Source: Macrothele yani (lineage: Eukaryota; Arthropoda; Arachnida; Araneae; Macrothelidae). From it: a stretch of DNA of 64,000 nt. Position numbers and translations under genes: made by a program. A model generated the notes under the pieces. The model was not told the origin of the DNA and searched no databases. It was given only the letters and a program-made list of their open reading frames with translations. Below are positions 1 to 11,058 of the stretch, piece after piece (within the stretch, counting starts at the first letter, position 1; the number at the start of each line of letters is the position of its first letter). Location: the NCBI GenBank assembly GCA_039090855.1, contig CM077034.1:226055331-226119330 (forward strand), given 5' to 3'.

Positions 1-817
1 CCAGAGGGGCTCGATAGGGTTAAGGTCCAGGCTCTGCGTAGGCCAGTCCATTCGATTAACCATATTGTCACCATACCAAGGCATGGTGGACCTCGCAACA
101 TGACAGGTGGAATTGTCATCCTGAAAGTAACATGGGTCCACCCCGTAAAACTGCCACAACGTAGGAAGCGCATGGTCATCCAAAATGGTGCAGTAGGTCT
201 CGGCGTTTAGTCTACCAGGAATTGCGACCAAGGGTCCCGTGCCATACCAGGAGAAACACCCCCATAGCATAATTCCACCACCGCCGAACTTCACAGTTGG
301 CACAATACATTCCGGCAGGAGGCGTTCTCCAGGCAGACGCTAAACCCAGACCCTGCCATCCGAACGGTAGAGGGTGAACCTTGATTCGTCGCTCCAGAGA
401 ACCTGTTTCCACTGTTCAACGGTCCACTGTCGACGTTCTTTGCACCACGTTAGCCGAGCAGCGATATTGGACTTCGTGATCAAAGGCTTGTGGACGGCAG
501 CACGTGCATGATAACCGAGCAGATGGGCTTCCTTACGGATGGTATTCATCGAAATAACACTCCCGGATGTGGGACATCGATTTGGTGCAGTTCTTCCGAA
601 TTTCTGTGGCCAGCACCCGTCGGTCTCTAACTCCCAGTTTTGTGGGTCTGCCGGGTCAGGGCACATTCGACAGTCACCTCTCATCTTCCACTTGTCCATC
701 ACGTAGGCCACTGTCGATTTTGGGTACTTCAACTCGCTGGATATGTCATCGGCCATTTCTGTGATACCCGACGATTACACCTTTCTCGAAATCAGAGAGC
801 TCCGAACTGCGCGGCAT
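1..817 (-). pseudogene. Decayed Tc1-A transposase (DD34E type), C-terminus off window
   Basis: Reading leftward from an ATG at 817, the protein begins [20 protein letters not shown] and then shifts frame. It continues as an HTH region ([14 protein letters not shown]) and a DDE catalytic core with the first aspartate in [13 protein letters not shown]-to-TAG change at about 340 interrupts VWVWRLPGE, where copy 2 is still open. Further left the frame still encodes the FQDDN motif with the second aspartate. The family makes cut-and-paste transposases of about 340 residues that act in the nucleus on their own terminal repeats. With a frameshift and a nonsense codon this copy cannot make enzyme. 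Confidence 0.85.
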
Positions 818-943
818 CTTGCATGCGACTGGTTGCGTTGTTTGTTTCCACACACGATATTTAACGGCGGCGGCGGTGACGTGTATCAGGACCGCAGATA
901 TCGTCGATTGCAGGGGTGTCCAATTACTTGTTGGTAGATAGTG
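1..943 (-). mobile_element. Tc1-A copy 1, Tc1-like DNA transposon, cut by the window edge
   Basis: Only the transposase-5' end of the element is inside the window. Its terminal inverted repeat reads outward as cactatctaccaacaagta and occupies about 915-943, followed by TA at 944-945, the usual Tc1 target. The same terminus is found at both ends of Tc1-A copy 2 (4163-5322), which lies in the same orientation on the far side of the RTE-1 element. The 3' end lies upstream of base 1. Confidence 0.85.
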
Positions 944-956
944 TATATATATATAT

Positions 957-3900
957 ATCATCATCATCATTGTCAACCATTATCAATCCACTGCTGGATG
1001 AAGGTTTCCCCAAGTTTCCTCCACAACGGTCTGTCTTGTGCCAGTCTCCTCCATGTCACCCCTGCATACTTTCGAATTTCATCCACCTATCTCCCATGTG
1101 GTCTTCTTCTGGGTCTTTTCCTGTCCCTTGGAATCCAATCTAAAATTTCGGCTGTCCATCGATGATCTGTCCTTCTGGCAGTATGTCCAGCCCATTGCCA
1201 TTTCAGGGATTTAACTCTGATCATGATGTCTTCCACTCTTGTCATTTTTCGGATCCATGAGTTCCTCTTCTTATCTCTCCTGGTTACACCAAGTATGCAC
1301 CTCTCCATGCTTCTTTGAGTTGTCTGCAGCCTTTGTATGTCTCATTTAGTTAAGGTCCACGTCTCTGCACCATACGTAAGCACTGGAAAGATGCATTGAT
1401 CAAACACTTTTCTTTTAAGACATAATGGCATATTGCTCTTGAAAATTATGCTGTTTCTTCCAAAAGCTCTCCAGGCAAGTTTTGTACGCCGATTAATTTC
1501 TTCATCAATGTGCCCTTTACTTGATATCTGCTGTCCAAGATAAATGTACTTGTCTGTTATCTCCAGCTTTTCTCCATCAATCGATAAATCTTCATTTCTT
1601 GTAAAAGCATTGAACATCACTTTTGTCTTCTGAAAGTTCATTTTTAATCCCACTTCTTTACTCTTGTCAGCAAGTTCCTGGATCATACTCTGCAGCTCTG
1701 ATGGGGTAGTTGCAAAAATGACTACGTCATCAGCAAAACGAAGGTGGGTTAGATAATCTCCATTAATCTTTATCCCCTTGTTTTCCCAGCTCAGCGACTG
1801 AAAAACACCCTCCAATATGGCATTAAAGAGCTTCGGAAATATGGTGTCACCTTGTCTCACTCTCTTTCCAATTTTTACGTGTGTTGTATTTTCAAACAGC
1901 CGAATCTTTGCACTTGCATTTTCATAGATGTTATTAATAATATTAATGTATGCATCTTCAATACCGCAGGATTTCAGAGCCATTGCAACTGCTGATGGTT
2001 TCACCGAATCAAAGGCTTTTTCATAATCGATAAAAGCCATGCACAATGGAAGTTCATATTCCCTCGCTCTTTCAATTAGTTCTCTCAGTACGTGGATATG
2101 ATCTATCGTGCTGTAGCCACTCCTGAATCCAGCTTGTTCTTTCGGTTGAGCCATGTCCAGTGTTACCTTCAAGCGGTGTGAAAGAACTTTAGTGAAGATT
2201 TTATAAACCACTGATAGGAGGCTGATAGGTCTGTAGTTCCTGAGATCCTCAATGTCACCTTTTTTATGTAGCAAGATCATTGTAGCGTTGTTCCAATCCT
2301 CAGGAATTTTCCCTTCATTAAGGCATCGAGTGAAAATTTGGGCGAGTACTGTTTCGATTTCTCCACTTGCTTCTTGTATGATGTCTACAGTAATTCCATC
2401 TTCTCCTGGAGCTTTTCCCCGCTTCATGTTCTTGATTGCATGTGCAACTTCTGCTGGAAGGACTGGAAGAACTCTGGTACTGGTACCTTTCATGATGTCT
2501 GGAGTACATGTATCATCCCTTTCATATAATTTGGAGTAGAAATCTTTCACTCTTGTCAACATTTCGCCTCTATTTCTTGTTACAGAACCATCTTCTTTTC
2601 TCAGTGCCATAATCTGTTTTCTTCCCTTACTGAGATGTCCCTTTTCTATCTTTAGGCTTTGGTTGTTTTCAATTGCTTTCCTCACTAGTTCACAGTTGAA
2701 TTTTCTTACGTCTTCAGTGATACTTTTTCTTACTGTCTTGCATAGCTCTATATATTCCACTTTGGAAGTCACATCTTCTTTAGTTGTCCTCATCTCTCTT
2801 CTTTTTTGCATCAAAATTTTTGTTTTTCCTGATAATTTGTTTACATGCAACTTGTTCTTAGACCCAGCTAATTTTGTTGCTGTTTCCATAAGAGCTTTGG
2901 TTACTTTTCTGTTAACTTCAGAGATGTCCACTTCTTCCGATGTTAGGCCTTCTAAAGCAGAGAACCTGTTCTTCAGTTCCAACTTGAAGGTATTATGGTG
3001 TTTTTTAAAGTTGGTTATGTCAATAGATTTTGTTTGTCTTATGAGCTTGCCACGTTCAAGTTTAGTGTTGAGGTGCATCTTACATCTCACCAATCTATGG
3101 TCACTACCTGTGTTGAACTTGTTTAGCACACTGCAGTCTTCTATGACGAATTTTTTGTTACACATAATAAAATCAATTTCACTTGTCCTCCCATTTGGAT
3201 GTCTCCATGTCCATTTCCTGTGTGGCTTTTTCTTAAAGAAGGAGTTCAAGATTAAAAACCCTTCTGCCTCTGCAAACTCAACGAGAGTATTTCCACGCTG
3301 GTTTCTGTTGCCGTGACCGAATTTACCTACTGAAGTTTCATTCTGTTGCCGTTGCCCTATTTTTGCATTGAAATCTCCCATAATTATTTTCAAGTGCTGC
3401 TTACCTTTATTATTTGGATGACAAATTTCCTCATAAAATTCTTCAATTTCTTCTTCAGGATGACTTGTGGTGGGTGCATAAGTTTGAATAATCTGAGCCT
3501 GGTATCTTTTCGAGAGTTGGATAACAAGTCGTGCAGCTCTGTCAGAGGAACTTTCAACTTCTACCACTTTATCCTTCAGTTTCTTGTTTATTATAAATCC
3601 AACACCACTAGTTCTGCCAGTATCTGTCCCACGATAGTAGAAGAGATGTCCACTTTTCAGTTCGATGAGATCTTCTCCTTTTCTCCTTACCTCACTTAGC
3701 CCCACGATGTCCCACTTGATCCTTTGTAGTTCCTCTTCCAATTCAAGAAGCCTTGAATCAGAAGATAGGGAGCGTCCATTATACGTAGCCAAGGTCAGCA
3801 TCAGATGGCAGCCTAGTCCGGTCCTTCGGGGATTCTTAGCACCCTCTGCCTTCATGTCGCACTGGACGCTGCCTTGGCCAGGTACATTCCAGCTGCCGGA

Positions 3901-4143
3901 GACTGAGGGCCAAGATTTAAGTTGTGGAGTCATTTTGGAGGGGTTTGGCCATAACTCACCACGCTGGACAAGCGGGTTGGTGAGTGTGGGATAGAATTTC
4001 CTCTAATCCCGATGGTATAGTTATACCGCTATTGGCGGTCGTCAGAGCCCCTTTAGTGGGAACAGGATGCACCACAAGAAGGCGGGGTTGACATTTGTCA
4101 AGGAGAGGCTGTGATGTTACGCATCACCTGACCTTACATCCCT
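957..4143 (-). mobile_element. RTE-1 copy 1, full-length non-LTR retrotransposon
   Basis: A nearly complete RTE-type element in reverse orientation. The 3' end at about 957 is a (TCA)n run, read (TGA)n/(ATG)n on the element strand, which is the short microsatellite tail typical of RTE elements. The 5' end, near 4143, matches the 5' end of copy 2 at 37118. About 210 bp of 5' leader precede the ORF. The element sits in a TA-dinucleotide tract, with Tc1-A copies on both sides. No poly(A) tail is present. Confidence 0.88.
973..3933 (-). pseudogene. RTE-1 endonuclease/reverse transcriptase, broken by nonsense codons
   Basis: An 863-residue open frame (3933 down to 1342) encodes an APE-type endonuclease (GDFNAKIG and SDHRLVRC motifs) followed by a reverse transcriptase (YRPISLLS, AFIDYEKAFDS, LRFADDVVIFA). 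Compared with the intact copy at 33954-36908, an AGA codon became TGA in LTKRD at about 1342, and a second nonsense codon replaces the tryptophan of HGRW at about 1087. The protein therefore loses its last ~120 residues. The conserved RQGDTISPK block reads RQGDTIFPK here. In life the enzyme nicks target DNA and reverse transcribes the element RNA in place. This copy is probably dead or crippled. Confidence 0.88.
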
Positions 4144-4162
4144 GTATATGTATATATATATA

Positions 4163-5322
4163 CACTATCTACCAACAAGTAATTAGACACCTGTGATAGC
4201 AAAGAAAAACGAAGTTTATTCACCTTCAATAGTTGGTGGAGCCTCCACGAGCGGCGATTACAGCTGCGATCCTCCGGGGCATACTCTAAACCAGGCGTTG
4301 TACGACGGCTAGCAGTATTTTCTTCCACTCGGCTTGGAGAAGACAGGTCAGTTCCTTCACCGATTTCGGACGGTGGGGGCACCCCTTAATTTGACGCTTC
4401 AACTCGTCCCAGAGGTACTCGATAGGGTTAGGGTCCGGGCTCTACACAGGCCAGTCCATTCGATTAATCCCATTGTCACCATACCAAGCCATGGTGGACC
4501 TCGCAACATGACAGGTGGCATTGTCATCCTGAAAGTAACATGGGTCCACCCAGTAAAACTGCCACAACGTAGGAAGCGCATGGTCATCCAAAATGGTGCA
4601 GTAGGTCTCGGCGTTGAGTCTACCAGGAATTGCAACCAAGGGTCCCGTGCCATACCAGGAGAAACACCCCCATAGCATAATTCCACCGCCGCCGAATTTC
4701 ACAGTTGGCACAATACATTCCGGCAGGAGGCGTTCTCCAGGCAGACGCCAAACCCAGACACTGCCATTCGAACGGTAGAGGGTGAACCTTGATTCGTCGC
4801 TCCAGAGAACCTGTTTCCACTGTTCAACGGTCCAATGTCGACGTTCTTTGCACCACGTTAGCTGAGCAGCGCTATTGGACTTGGTGATCAAAGGCTTGTG
4901 GGCGGCCGCACGTCCATGATAACCGAGCAGATGGGCTTCCTTACGGATGTGGCCAATCGATATGGTGCGATTCTTCCGAATTTCTCCGGCCAGCACCCGT
5001 CGGTCTCCAACTCCCAGTTTTGTATGTCTGCCGGGTCGGGGCACATTCCGACAGTCACCTCTCATCTTCCACTTGCCAATCACGTAGGCCACTGTCGATT
5101 TTGGGTACTTCAACTCGCTGGATATGTCATCGGCCATTTCTGTGATACCCGACGATTACACCTTTCTCGAAATCAGAGAGCTCCGAACTGCGTGGCATCT
5201 TGCATGCGACTGGTCGCGTTGTTGTTTCCCACACGATATATTACGGCGGCGGCCATAACGTGTATCAGGACCGCAGATATCGCCGACTGCAGGGATGTCC
5301 AATTACTTGTTGGTTGATAGTT
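4163..5322 (-). mobile_element. Tc1-A copy 2, complete Tc1-like transposon
   Basis: A 1160-bp element with inverted ends cactatctaccaacaagta (4163 onward) and its inverted match ending at 5322. TA dinucleotides at 4161-4162 and 5323-5324 are the expected target duplication. It is in the same orientation as copy 1, and the two copies bracket RTE-1 copy 1. Confidence 0.9.
4226..5198 (-). pseudogene. Tc1-A transposase, DD34E, broken
   Basis: The frame starts at an ATG at 5198 (MPRSSELSDFEKG) and shifts near residue 24 at the same place as copy 1, so the break was probably already in their common source. A 231-residue open stretch (5137-4442) holds the HTH region and the catalytic core: VLWSDESRF (first D), FQDDN (second D), and after a TAG, SPDPNPIEYLWDE (the E). 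There are 34 residues between second D and E, giving DD34E as in classic Tc1. A second TAG lies before SMPRRIAAVIAARGG near the C-terminus. Not functional. Confidence 0.88.
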
Positions 5323-5577
5323 TATATATAAGAAAAAATATATTAAAAACATAAATCCAAAAATATTCAACAATTCATTTACCCCATATCAAATGAAATG
5401 CAATAGCAAAAACAAGTAATGAACCCAAGAAAAATGTCAAAAACAAAAATTTAGCTGTCATCATTAGGAAGACCCCAGATGAATATATGGCCTTTCAAAA
5501 CGACAGCAAAGGCAGACAAAGTCAATACCTGTTGTGTGGGTCCCCTAGGCCATAAATGGAAGGAAACAACGATAGAC

Positions 5578-5608
<31 letters not shown>

Positions 5609-5909
5609 CAAAATAAAAGCCTTCGCTGTCGTTTTCAAAAGCCATATATTTAGCTGGGTTCTTCCTGATGATGACATTTTTTTTTTTTTTTGATATTTCT
5701 CTTGGGTTTATTACTTCTTTTTGCTATTCAGTTTCATTCGCTGGGGTAAGTGAATTTCGGATTTATGATTTTAATATATTTTGTGTCTTATATCACAGCA
5801 TGGTTCAGTCTGCTGCATTTGCACATCTGAGCTTGTGCTCATATTTCTTTGTAATTTTCTTGCGTGTTGAGTACATATAGTCCTTTTTTACAAAGTTTTA
5901 ATACATATA
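5323..5909. other. AT-rich spacer with homopolymer runs, no gene seen
   Basis: A pure A run near 5585-5606 and a T run near 5680-5691 stand out. The short open frames here are low-complexity and I do not recognise them. Confidence 0.6.
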
Positions 5910-6000
5910 CACTGACGGAAAAAATTCCCAACACCAGGAAAAAATAGGGAGATTGTTGGGAGGAATCTTCTGTTTTTCATCACAGTACTTACCTCACACT
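5910..6000. repeat. Orphan transposon end related to Tc1-B
   Basis: TA (5908-5909) is followed by cactgacggaaaaaattccc, nearly the same as the Tc1-B terminus that starts at 6328. No transposase and no matching inverted end are visible before Tc1-B. It is best read as a truncated or non-autonomous relative. A T run follows at about 6027-6055. Confidence 0.55.
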
Positions 6001-6024
6001 GCCACATAGGCTCTCACACATGTT

Positions 6025-6055
<31 letters not shown>

Positions 6056-6327
6056 GAAGGACCATAGGAACCTTGATTATGCTACCCCTCAAGAAGCAGT
6101 CTACTTTGTGTTAGGAGGAGGCATGCCTCATAAAATTACCATTTTATCTCTCAATACAACTAGTATTAATACCACAGTGCCTACTTCTTGAAATAACAAA
6201 TCTTACACTTACCTCGTTCCAGCTCTGGGCAATGGCCGCCTTCTTAATTCATCATACCTGACAGATAACAGGAAAGACACCACAATAAGATATTCTCACT
6301 GACAACAGCAACATACAAAAATATATA

Positions 6328-7748
6328 CACTGACAGAAAAAAAAAATCCCAACACCACAAAAAAATAGTTGCAGAGGAATGAAATGGCGGCAATACATTT
6401 GCATAGGTAACATATTTAATCGATTAAGGTTTCAAGATCACAGCTTAATGTAAGCGCGAGAAGAGCCATTTTAAATGTGAAATGCTGGTACATTAATAAC
6501 CGGTGTAACCGCCAGAATATTGAATGCAAGCACGCAAACGTTCATGCATTGTGTCGTACAGGTGCTGGATGTCAGTTTGTGGGATGGAGTTCCATACCTG
6601 ATGCACTTGGTCGGTCAATACAGGGACGGTTAATGCTGGTTGTGGGTGACGCTGGAGTTGTCGTCCAATGATGCGTGCTCGATTGGTGAAAGATCTGGTG
6701 ATCTAGCAGGCCGCGGCAACATGTCGACACTCTGTAGAGCATGTCGGGTTACAACAGAGTTATGCAGGCGAGCGTTATCCTGTTGGAAAACACCCCCTGG
6801 AATGCTGTTCATGAATGGCAGAACAACAGGTTGAATCACCAGACCGACGTACAACTGTGCCGTCAGGGTGCGTGGGATAACCACGAGAGTGCTCCTGCTG
6901 TCATAGGAAATTGCTCCCCAGACCATAACTCCAGGTGTAGGTCCAGTGTGTCTCGGCCGCAGACAGGTTGGTTGCTGGCGCTCACCTGACCTCCTTCTAA
7001 CCAACACACGGCCATCACTGGCACCCAGGAAGAACCGGCTTTCATCAGAAAACACAACAGATCTCCACTCCGTCCTCCAATGAGCTCTAGCTTGACACCA
7101 CTGACGTCGCAAACGGCAGTGGTTTGGAAGTAAGTGGAATGCACGCTACAGGGCTTCTGGCTCGGAGCTGTCCTTCAAGTAACCGATTTGTAACAGTTCG
7201 TTGTGTCACTGTGGTGGCAACTGCAGCTCGAATTGCTGCCGCAGACGCGGTACGATGCGTTACGGCCATACGCCGTACATGGCGGTCTTCCCTATCAGTA
7301 GTGCCACGTGGCCGGCCGGAACCCGGTCTTCTTGAGGCAGTACCTTCCCTTGACCACCGCTGCCAACAATCATGCACAGTGGCTACATTCCTGCCAAGTC
7401 GTTCTGCAATATTGCGGAAAGAAAATCCACCTTCTCGTAGCCCTATAACGCGACCTTGTTCTAACTCCGTGAGCTGTTGATAATGGCTTCCTCGTCTTCT
7501 TAAAGGCATTCTTGACTAACATCAACACACTACGTCGAATCTCAACGGTAACTAACGCTCACGAACGTTACAGCGCGTATTTACAGCAAACCTGCTTTGC
7601 ATGTTCCGAGGCGCTACTAGCGCCACACGTATGCGCCGAGCGCCACATTTGCATAGACGTCATCTTACAGATGGACTCTCACCGCCTACCAACTGTCGTT
7701 TATCTAACACAACCCCTTCTTGGTGCTGGGATTTTTTTTCCGTCAGTG
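6328..7748 (-). mobile_element. Tc1-B, complete Tc1-like transposon
   Basis: A 1421-bp element. The left end cactgacagaaaaaaaaaat and its inverted match ending at 7748 are bounded by TA at 6326-6327 and 7749-7750. The ends share the cactgac...aacacca pattern with the orphan end at 5910. Confidence 0.9.
6493..7509 (-). pseudogene. Tc1-B transposase with a 32-residue D-to-E interval, frameshifted
   Basis: The N-terminal 140 residues (7509-7087, MPLRRRGSHYQQLTELEQGR) contain two HTH-type segments and a GRPRGT motif (the Tc1 GRPR signature). A frameshift near 7100 moves the catalytic part to another frame (7112-6630): VVFSDESRF, GVMVWGAISYDS, VFQQDNARLH and SPDLSPIEH. There are 32 codons between the second D and the E, not the 34 of Tc1. 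A small deletion after IEH causes another shift. The true C-terminus, GGYTGY and stop, is recognisable down to 6493. The copy is inactive. Confidence 0.87.
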
Positions 7749-8417
7749 TATATATATATATATTTTTTTTTTTATTCTCATGCAAGTTCTATTTATTTAT
7801 TTTATTTCAGCTGTTTTAATACAATATTGTATTTAAAATAATTGACATTATTATATTTATTAATACAAACAGCTAGGAAGACAGGGGAAAAGGCCAAACA
7901 AAGACCTGACGCAGCTCCAGTCTCCCGACATATACACAACCAGTCAAGCACCATAGAGACAGCAATCACTAATTATTAAATATTAGTTAGTAAACATATT
8001 AAAGTAATTAAGGAAGGAAAGAAAAAAAAGATGTAAATGAAACTGTCTGCCCCCCACCACCCATAGCGTTCACTTTATCGCTCACAAATTCTCTACCTTC
8101 ACAAATCAACAAATTAACCCCATCCCCTTCAACCTCCTCTCATTTCTAATTTTTATGTAATAAGTGAAGTTTTGATTTCCTCTTTAAAATATTGAAATTG
8201 TTCAAATCAGTAATCTCATGAGGTAATGAGTTCCAGTATTGTGATCCCATGTAATTTATACTTTGCATTATATAAAAAATAAGTTCTGGGAAAGGCCGGT
8301 TTCAGCAAGTCCCAATTCCTTGTATAATAGCTGTGCACAGATTTAGAAACAAGTAAAAATTCATTATTTATATTATTTTTAATTCTTTTGCACATTATCT
8401 TACCTAAGTTAAAATTA
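7749..8417. other. AT-rich spacer, no gene seen
   Basis: A TA/T-rich start (to about 7775) is followed by non-coding-looking DNA. No open frame here has a recognisable domain. Confidence 0.6.
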
Positions 8418-9947
8418 CACTGCCAGACAATTGCTAAGGATGGATGACAATAGCAACCACAAAATGGAAGGCAGGAAAATGTGGAAATTAGCATAAGTGC
8501 GGGATACAGTAAGACGTGTTGTGCGTATGCAAATTTTGGATTGCCGAACTTGTTCGTGACGTCACAGCGCTGATAAGAGATATAAAGGATTTGACGCGTA
8601 TTGACCGTTGTTGTTCAAACGCAAAGTTGAAAGGGAAAGAATCAATTGACGAACTTGCAATTTTCAGTATGTCTTCCCGACATCACCTAGATGATTTTAC
8701 GCGTGGCCGTATTATTGGCAAGATTGAAGAAGGGCGAAAAATAACAGATGTTGCCAGGGAGTTCGACGTCAGCCACAGTGTTGTTTCAAGGCTTTGGAAA
8801 TCATTTCAAACAAATGGAGAGTGGTGCAAACGTCACGGGGGAGGTCGTGTTCGCAGTACGACACCTGCAGAAGATCGGTACATAGTGCTATCAACAAAAA
8901 GACACCGGCGCAGCACAGCTAGTGAGGTAGCAAATCAGTTTATGGCTGCTACTGGCAAGCGGATCTCCCGAAAAACTGTCGCCAGACGTTTGCATGAAGG
9001 AGGACTATACGCCCGCCGTCCTGTTGTGTGCATCCCATTGTCCAGACGTCACCGTACCGCCCGTTTGCAATGGTGCCATCAACATCGCAATTGGACTGAT
9101 AACGACTGGTCTGCCGTCCTCTTCTCAGATGAGAGTAGATACAGTCTATCGTCTGATTGTCGACGACAACTGATCTGGCGTGACAATGGTACTGCATATT
9201 GTCCAGCAAACATACAGAAAAGGGACCGATATCCGACATGTAGTGTCGTGGTATGGGCTGGCATCATGATCAATGGCCGTACGTCCCTCTATGTGCTTCC
9301 AACTGGGACTATGACTGGCCAACGATACATTAATGATGTTCTGCTACCTCATGTTCGCATGTTCCGTGGTGCTGTCGGTGATAGATTCATTTTCATGGAC
9401 GACAACGCAACATGTCATCGAACAGTCGCTGTCCAGGAGTGTCTTGAGGGCGAGGATATTCAACGCCTCGTATGGCCAGCACGTTCTCCAGATCTGAATC
9501 CCATTGAAAATGTGTGGGATGCTTTGGGGAGGAGTCTTGCTGGTCGCCAATGCCCTCCAATAAACAAGGACACCCTCATCCGTGCACTGACAGAGGAATG
9601 GGATAAATTACCCCAACAGCTGCTTGATAATGTTGTGCAAAGCATGACACGACGTGTGGAATCTTGCATCGCCCTCCATGGTGGCCATATCCCGTATTGA
9701 CATCTTACGCCGGAACGCCTGCGGACGGTAATTGCATTTTTCACGTTTACGTATTCTGCACAAAATGGCCTGTTTGTCCCTTGAACAAGTTCCAAAGCCT
9801 TCTGGATTTCAGAGCACAATAAATTGTCTTTCTTGTAATGTCCTGGCATTCTGACATTATTTTATTTCACTTGGCATCCAACCACACTTACTTTTTTATG
9901 CACTATATAGCCGTTTATGATCCGTCCTTAGCAATTGTCCAGCAGTG
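8418..9947 (+). mobile_element. Tc1-C copy 1, complete transposon with an intact transposase
   Basis: A 1530-bp element. Inverted ends cactgccagacaattgctaa (8418 on) and the inverted match ending at 9947 are each flanked by TA (8416-8417, 9948-9949). A second copy lies at 26082-27604, but its gene is broken. Confidence 0.92.
8669..9700 (+). CDS. Tc1-C transposase, DD34E, apparently intact
   Basis: 343 residues starting at MSSRHHLDDFTRGRIIGKIE. The frame is open upstream to 8516, but this ATG gives the usual Tc1 length and start. Residues ~1-60 form a homeodomain-like HTH for binding the inverted repeats. A second HTH follows at ~75-125 (STASEVANQF...ISRKTVARRL). The catalytic core has VLFSDESRY, FMDDNATCH and ARSPDLNPIENVW, with exactly 34 residues between second D and E. 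The C-terminus GGHIPY fits the family ending. It cuts and pastes its own element at TA sites in the nucleus. No stop or frameshift is present, unlike every other Tc1 gene in the window. Whether it is expressed cannot be judged. Confidence 0.92.
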   Translation: MSSRHHLDDFTRGRIIGKIEEGRKITDVAREFDVSHSVVSRLWKSFQTNGEWCKRHGGGRVRSTTPAEDRYIVLSTKRHRRSTASEVANQFMAATGKRISRKTVARRLHEGGLYARRPVVCIPLSRRHRTARLQWCHQHRNWTDNDWSAVLFSDESRYSLSSDCRRQLIWRDNGTAYCPANIQKRDRYPTCSVVVWAGIMINGRTSLYVLPTGTMTGQRYINDVLLPHVRMFRGAVGDRFIFMDDNATCHRTVAVQECLEGEDIQRLVWPARSPDLNPIENVWDALGRSLAGRQCPPINKDTLIRALTEEWDKLPQQLLDNVVQSMTRRVESCIALHGGHIPY

Positions 9948-9989
9948 TATTTTACCCCCCGGGCAAAAATTTCCCTAGAGCTGCCTTAA

Positions 9990-10520
9990 TTTCCCCCAAA
10001 CCTCTTTCGCATGTTCGGACATATTCTGCACCCCTGGCGTTGTCGTGTTGCAGCAGAACACCTTATCACCGATCAGGTCGCTTTTGTTGCATTGCGTCGT
10101 GAAGTCGATGCAGTTGTTGAACATAGAGGTCCACGTCGACCGTCTCATTGTTCCGAAGAAGCTCGCAGTGGATAATGCCCTGCCAATCCCACCAGACACA
10201 CAACATCGTCTTCTAAGAATGCTACCCTTGTTTTGCTCGCGGCGATCCATGTTTGATGGGACCGAGCCATCCTTTTCGCTGCTTTGTGTTGACATACAGA
10301 CACCATTTTTTGTCGCCGGTAACGATGCGGCATATAAATCTTTTCTTGTAACCAAGAGTAGCACTGTGATGAGCAAGCAAACCGGCAACAGTTGTGGAAA
10401 GTTGATTTCTGTTGTTGTCGTTCAAAACGTGCGGAACCCAATCGCCAAGCTTTTGAACTTTTCCCATCGCATGAAGGTGATTCACGACTGTCTTCTGACC
10501 GCAGTTCATTGCTCACGCGA
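9990..10520 (-). pseudogene. Mariner transposase fragment (central part)
   Basis: A minus-strand open stretch (10509-10222) reads MNCGQKTVVNHLHAMGKVQK then RIVTGDKKWCLYVN, matching the mariner HTH tail and the first catalytic aspartate (TGDE-W in the family, TGDK-W here). The remainder, to about 9990, shows shifted remnants of the region leading to the second aspartate. Neither the N-terminus nor terminal repeats are visible. It is a different mariner lineage from MAR-1 and MAR-2. The D-to-E neighbour change plus frameshifts make it dead. Confidence 0.75.
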
Positions 10521-10756
10521 TTGATACATATTTTAATACAGACATTTAACGTGGACAGGAACATCAAAAAAAGATCTTCGCTCTTTCCACGTTTGTCCAC
10601 GTCAAATGTCTGTATTAATTATTCATTTGCCTTCTAATTATTTCTTCAGTTGCTGCTTATCATCTTTGGTGAATCCCCAGCATTGTGCGGGGCTCCAAGA
10701 AGCAACCTGCCAACTTGGCTTGGCAGTTAGGGTGTGTGAGTCTGGAGGAATTCGAG

Positions 10757-10827
10757 GCCGCTGTGGTGTAGCCGAAGCATATCCGGCGCGTAACTGGAAG
10801 ACCCTGGGTTCGACTCCCGGTGACGGC
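10757..10827 (+). other. tRNA-like head of SINE-4, unit 1
   Basis: A cloverleaf can be drawn. The 5' acceptor arm is gccgctg, the anticodon stem is tccgg/ctgga around a 7-base loop with CGT in the anticodon place, and the T arm is ctggg/cccgg with loop ttcgact. The 3' acceptor strand is mutated, and base 33 is G instead of the near-universal T. I read this as a tRNA-derived RNA polymerase III promoter of a SINE, not a working tRNA gene. Confidence 0.6.
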
Positions 10828-11058
10828 CAATGAGAATTTTTCCGTGCCTCTGTTATAAACGTCAAAAGAGCGAAGTTCTTTGTTTGATGTTCCTGGTCCA
10901 CGCTAAATGTCTGTATTAATTATTCATTCACCTTCTATTTATTTCTTCAGTTGCTGCTTACCATCTTTGGTGAATCCCCCAGCATTGTGCGGGGCTCCAA
11001 GAATCAACCTGCCAACTTGGCTTGGCAGTTAGCGTGTGCGATTCTGGAGGAATTTGAG

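Noticed and set aside
2663..3316. 217-residue plus-strand frame (and the same at 35638-36291)
   Set aside because: It is the antisense shadow of the RTE-1 ORF and is conserved only because the sense strand is.
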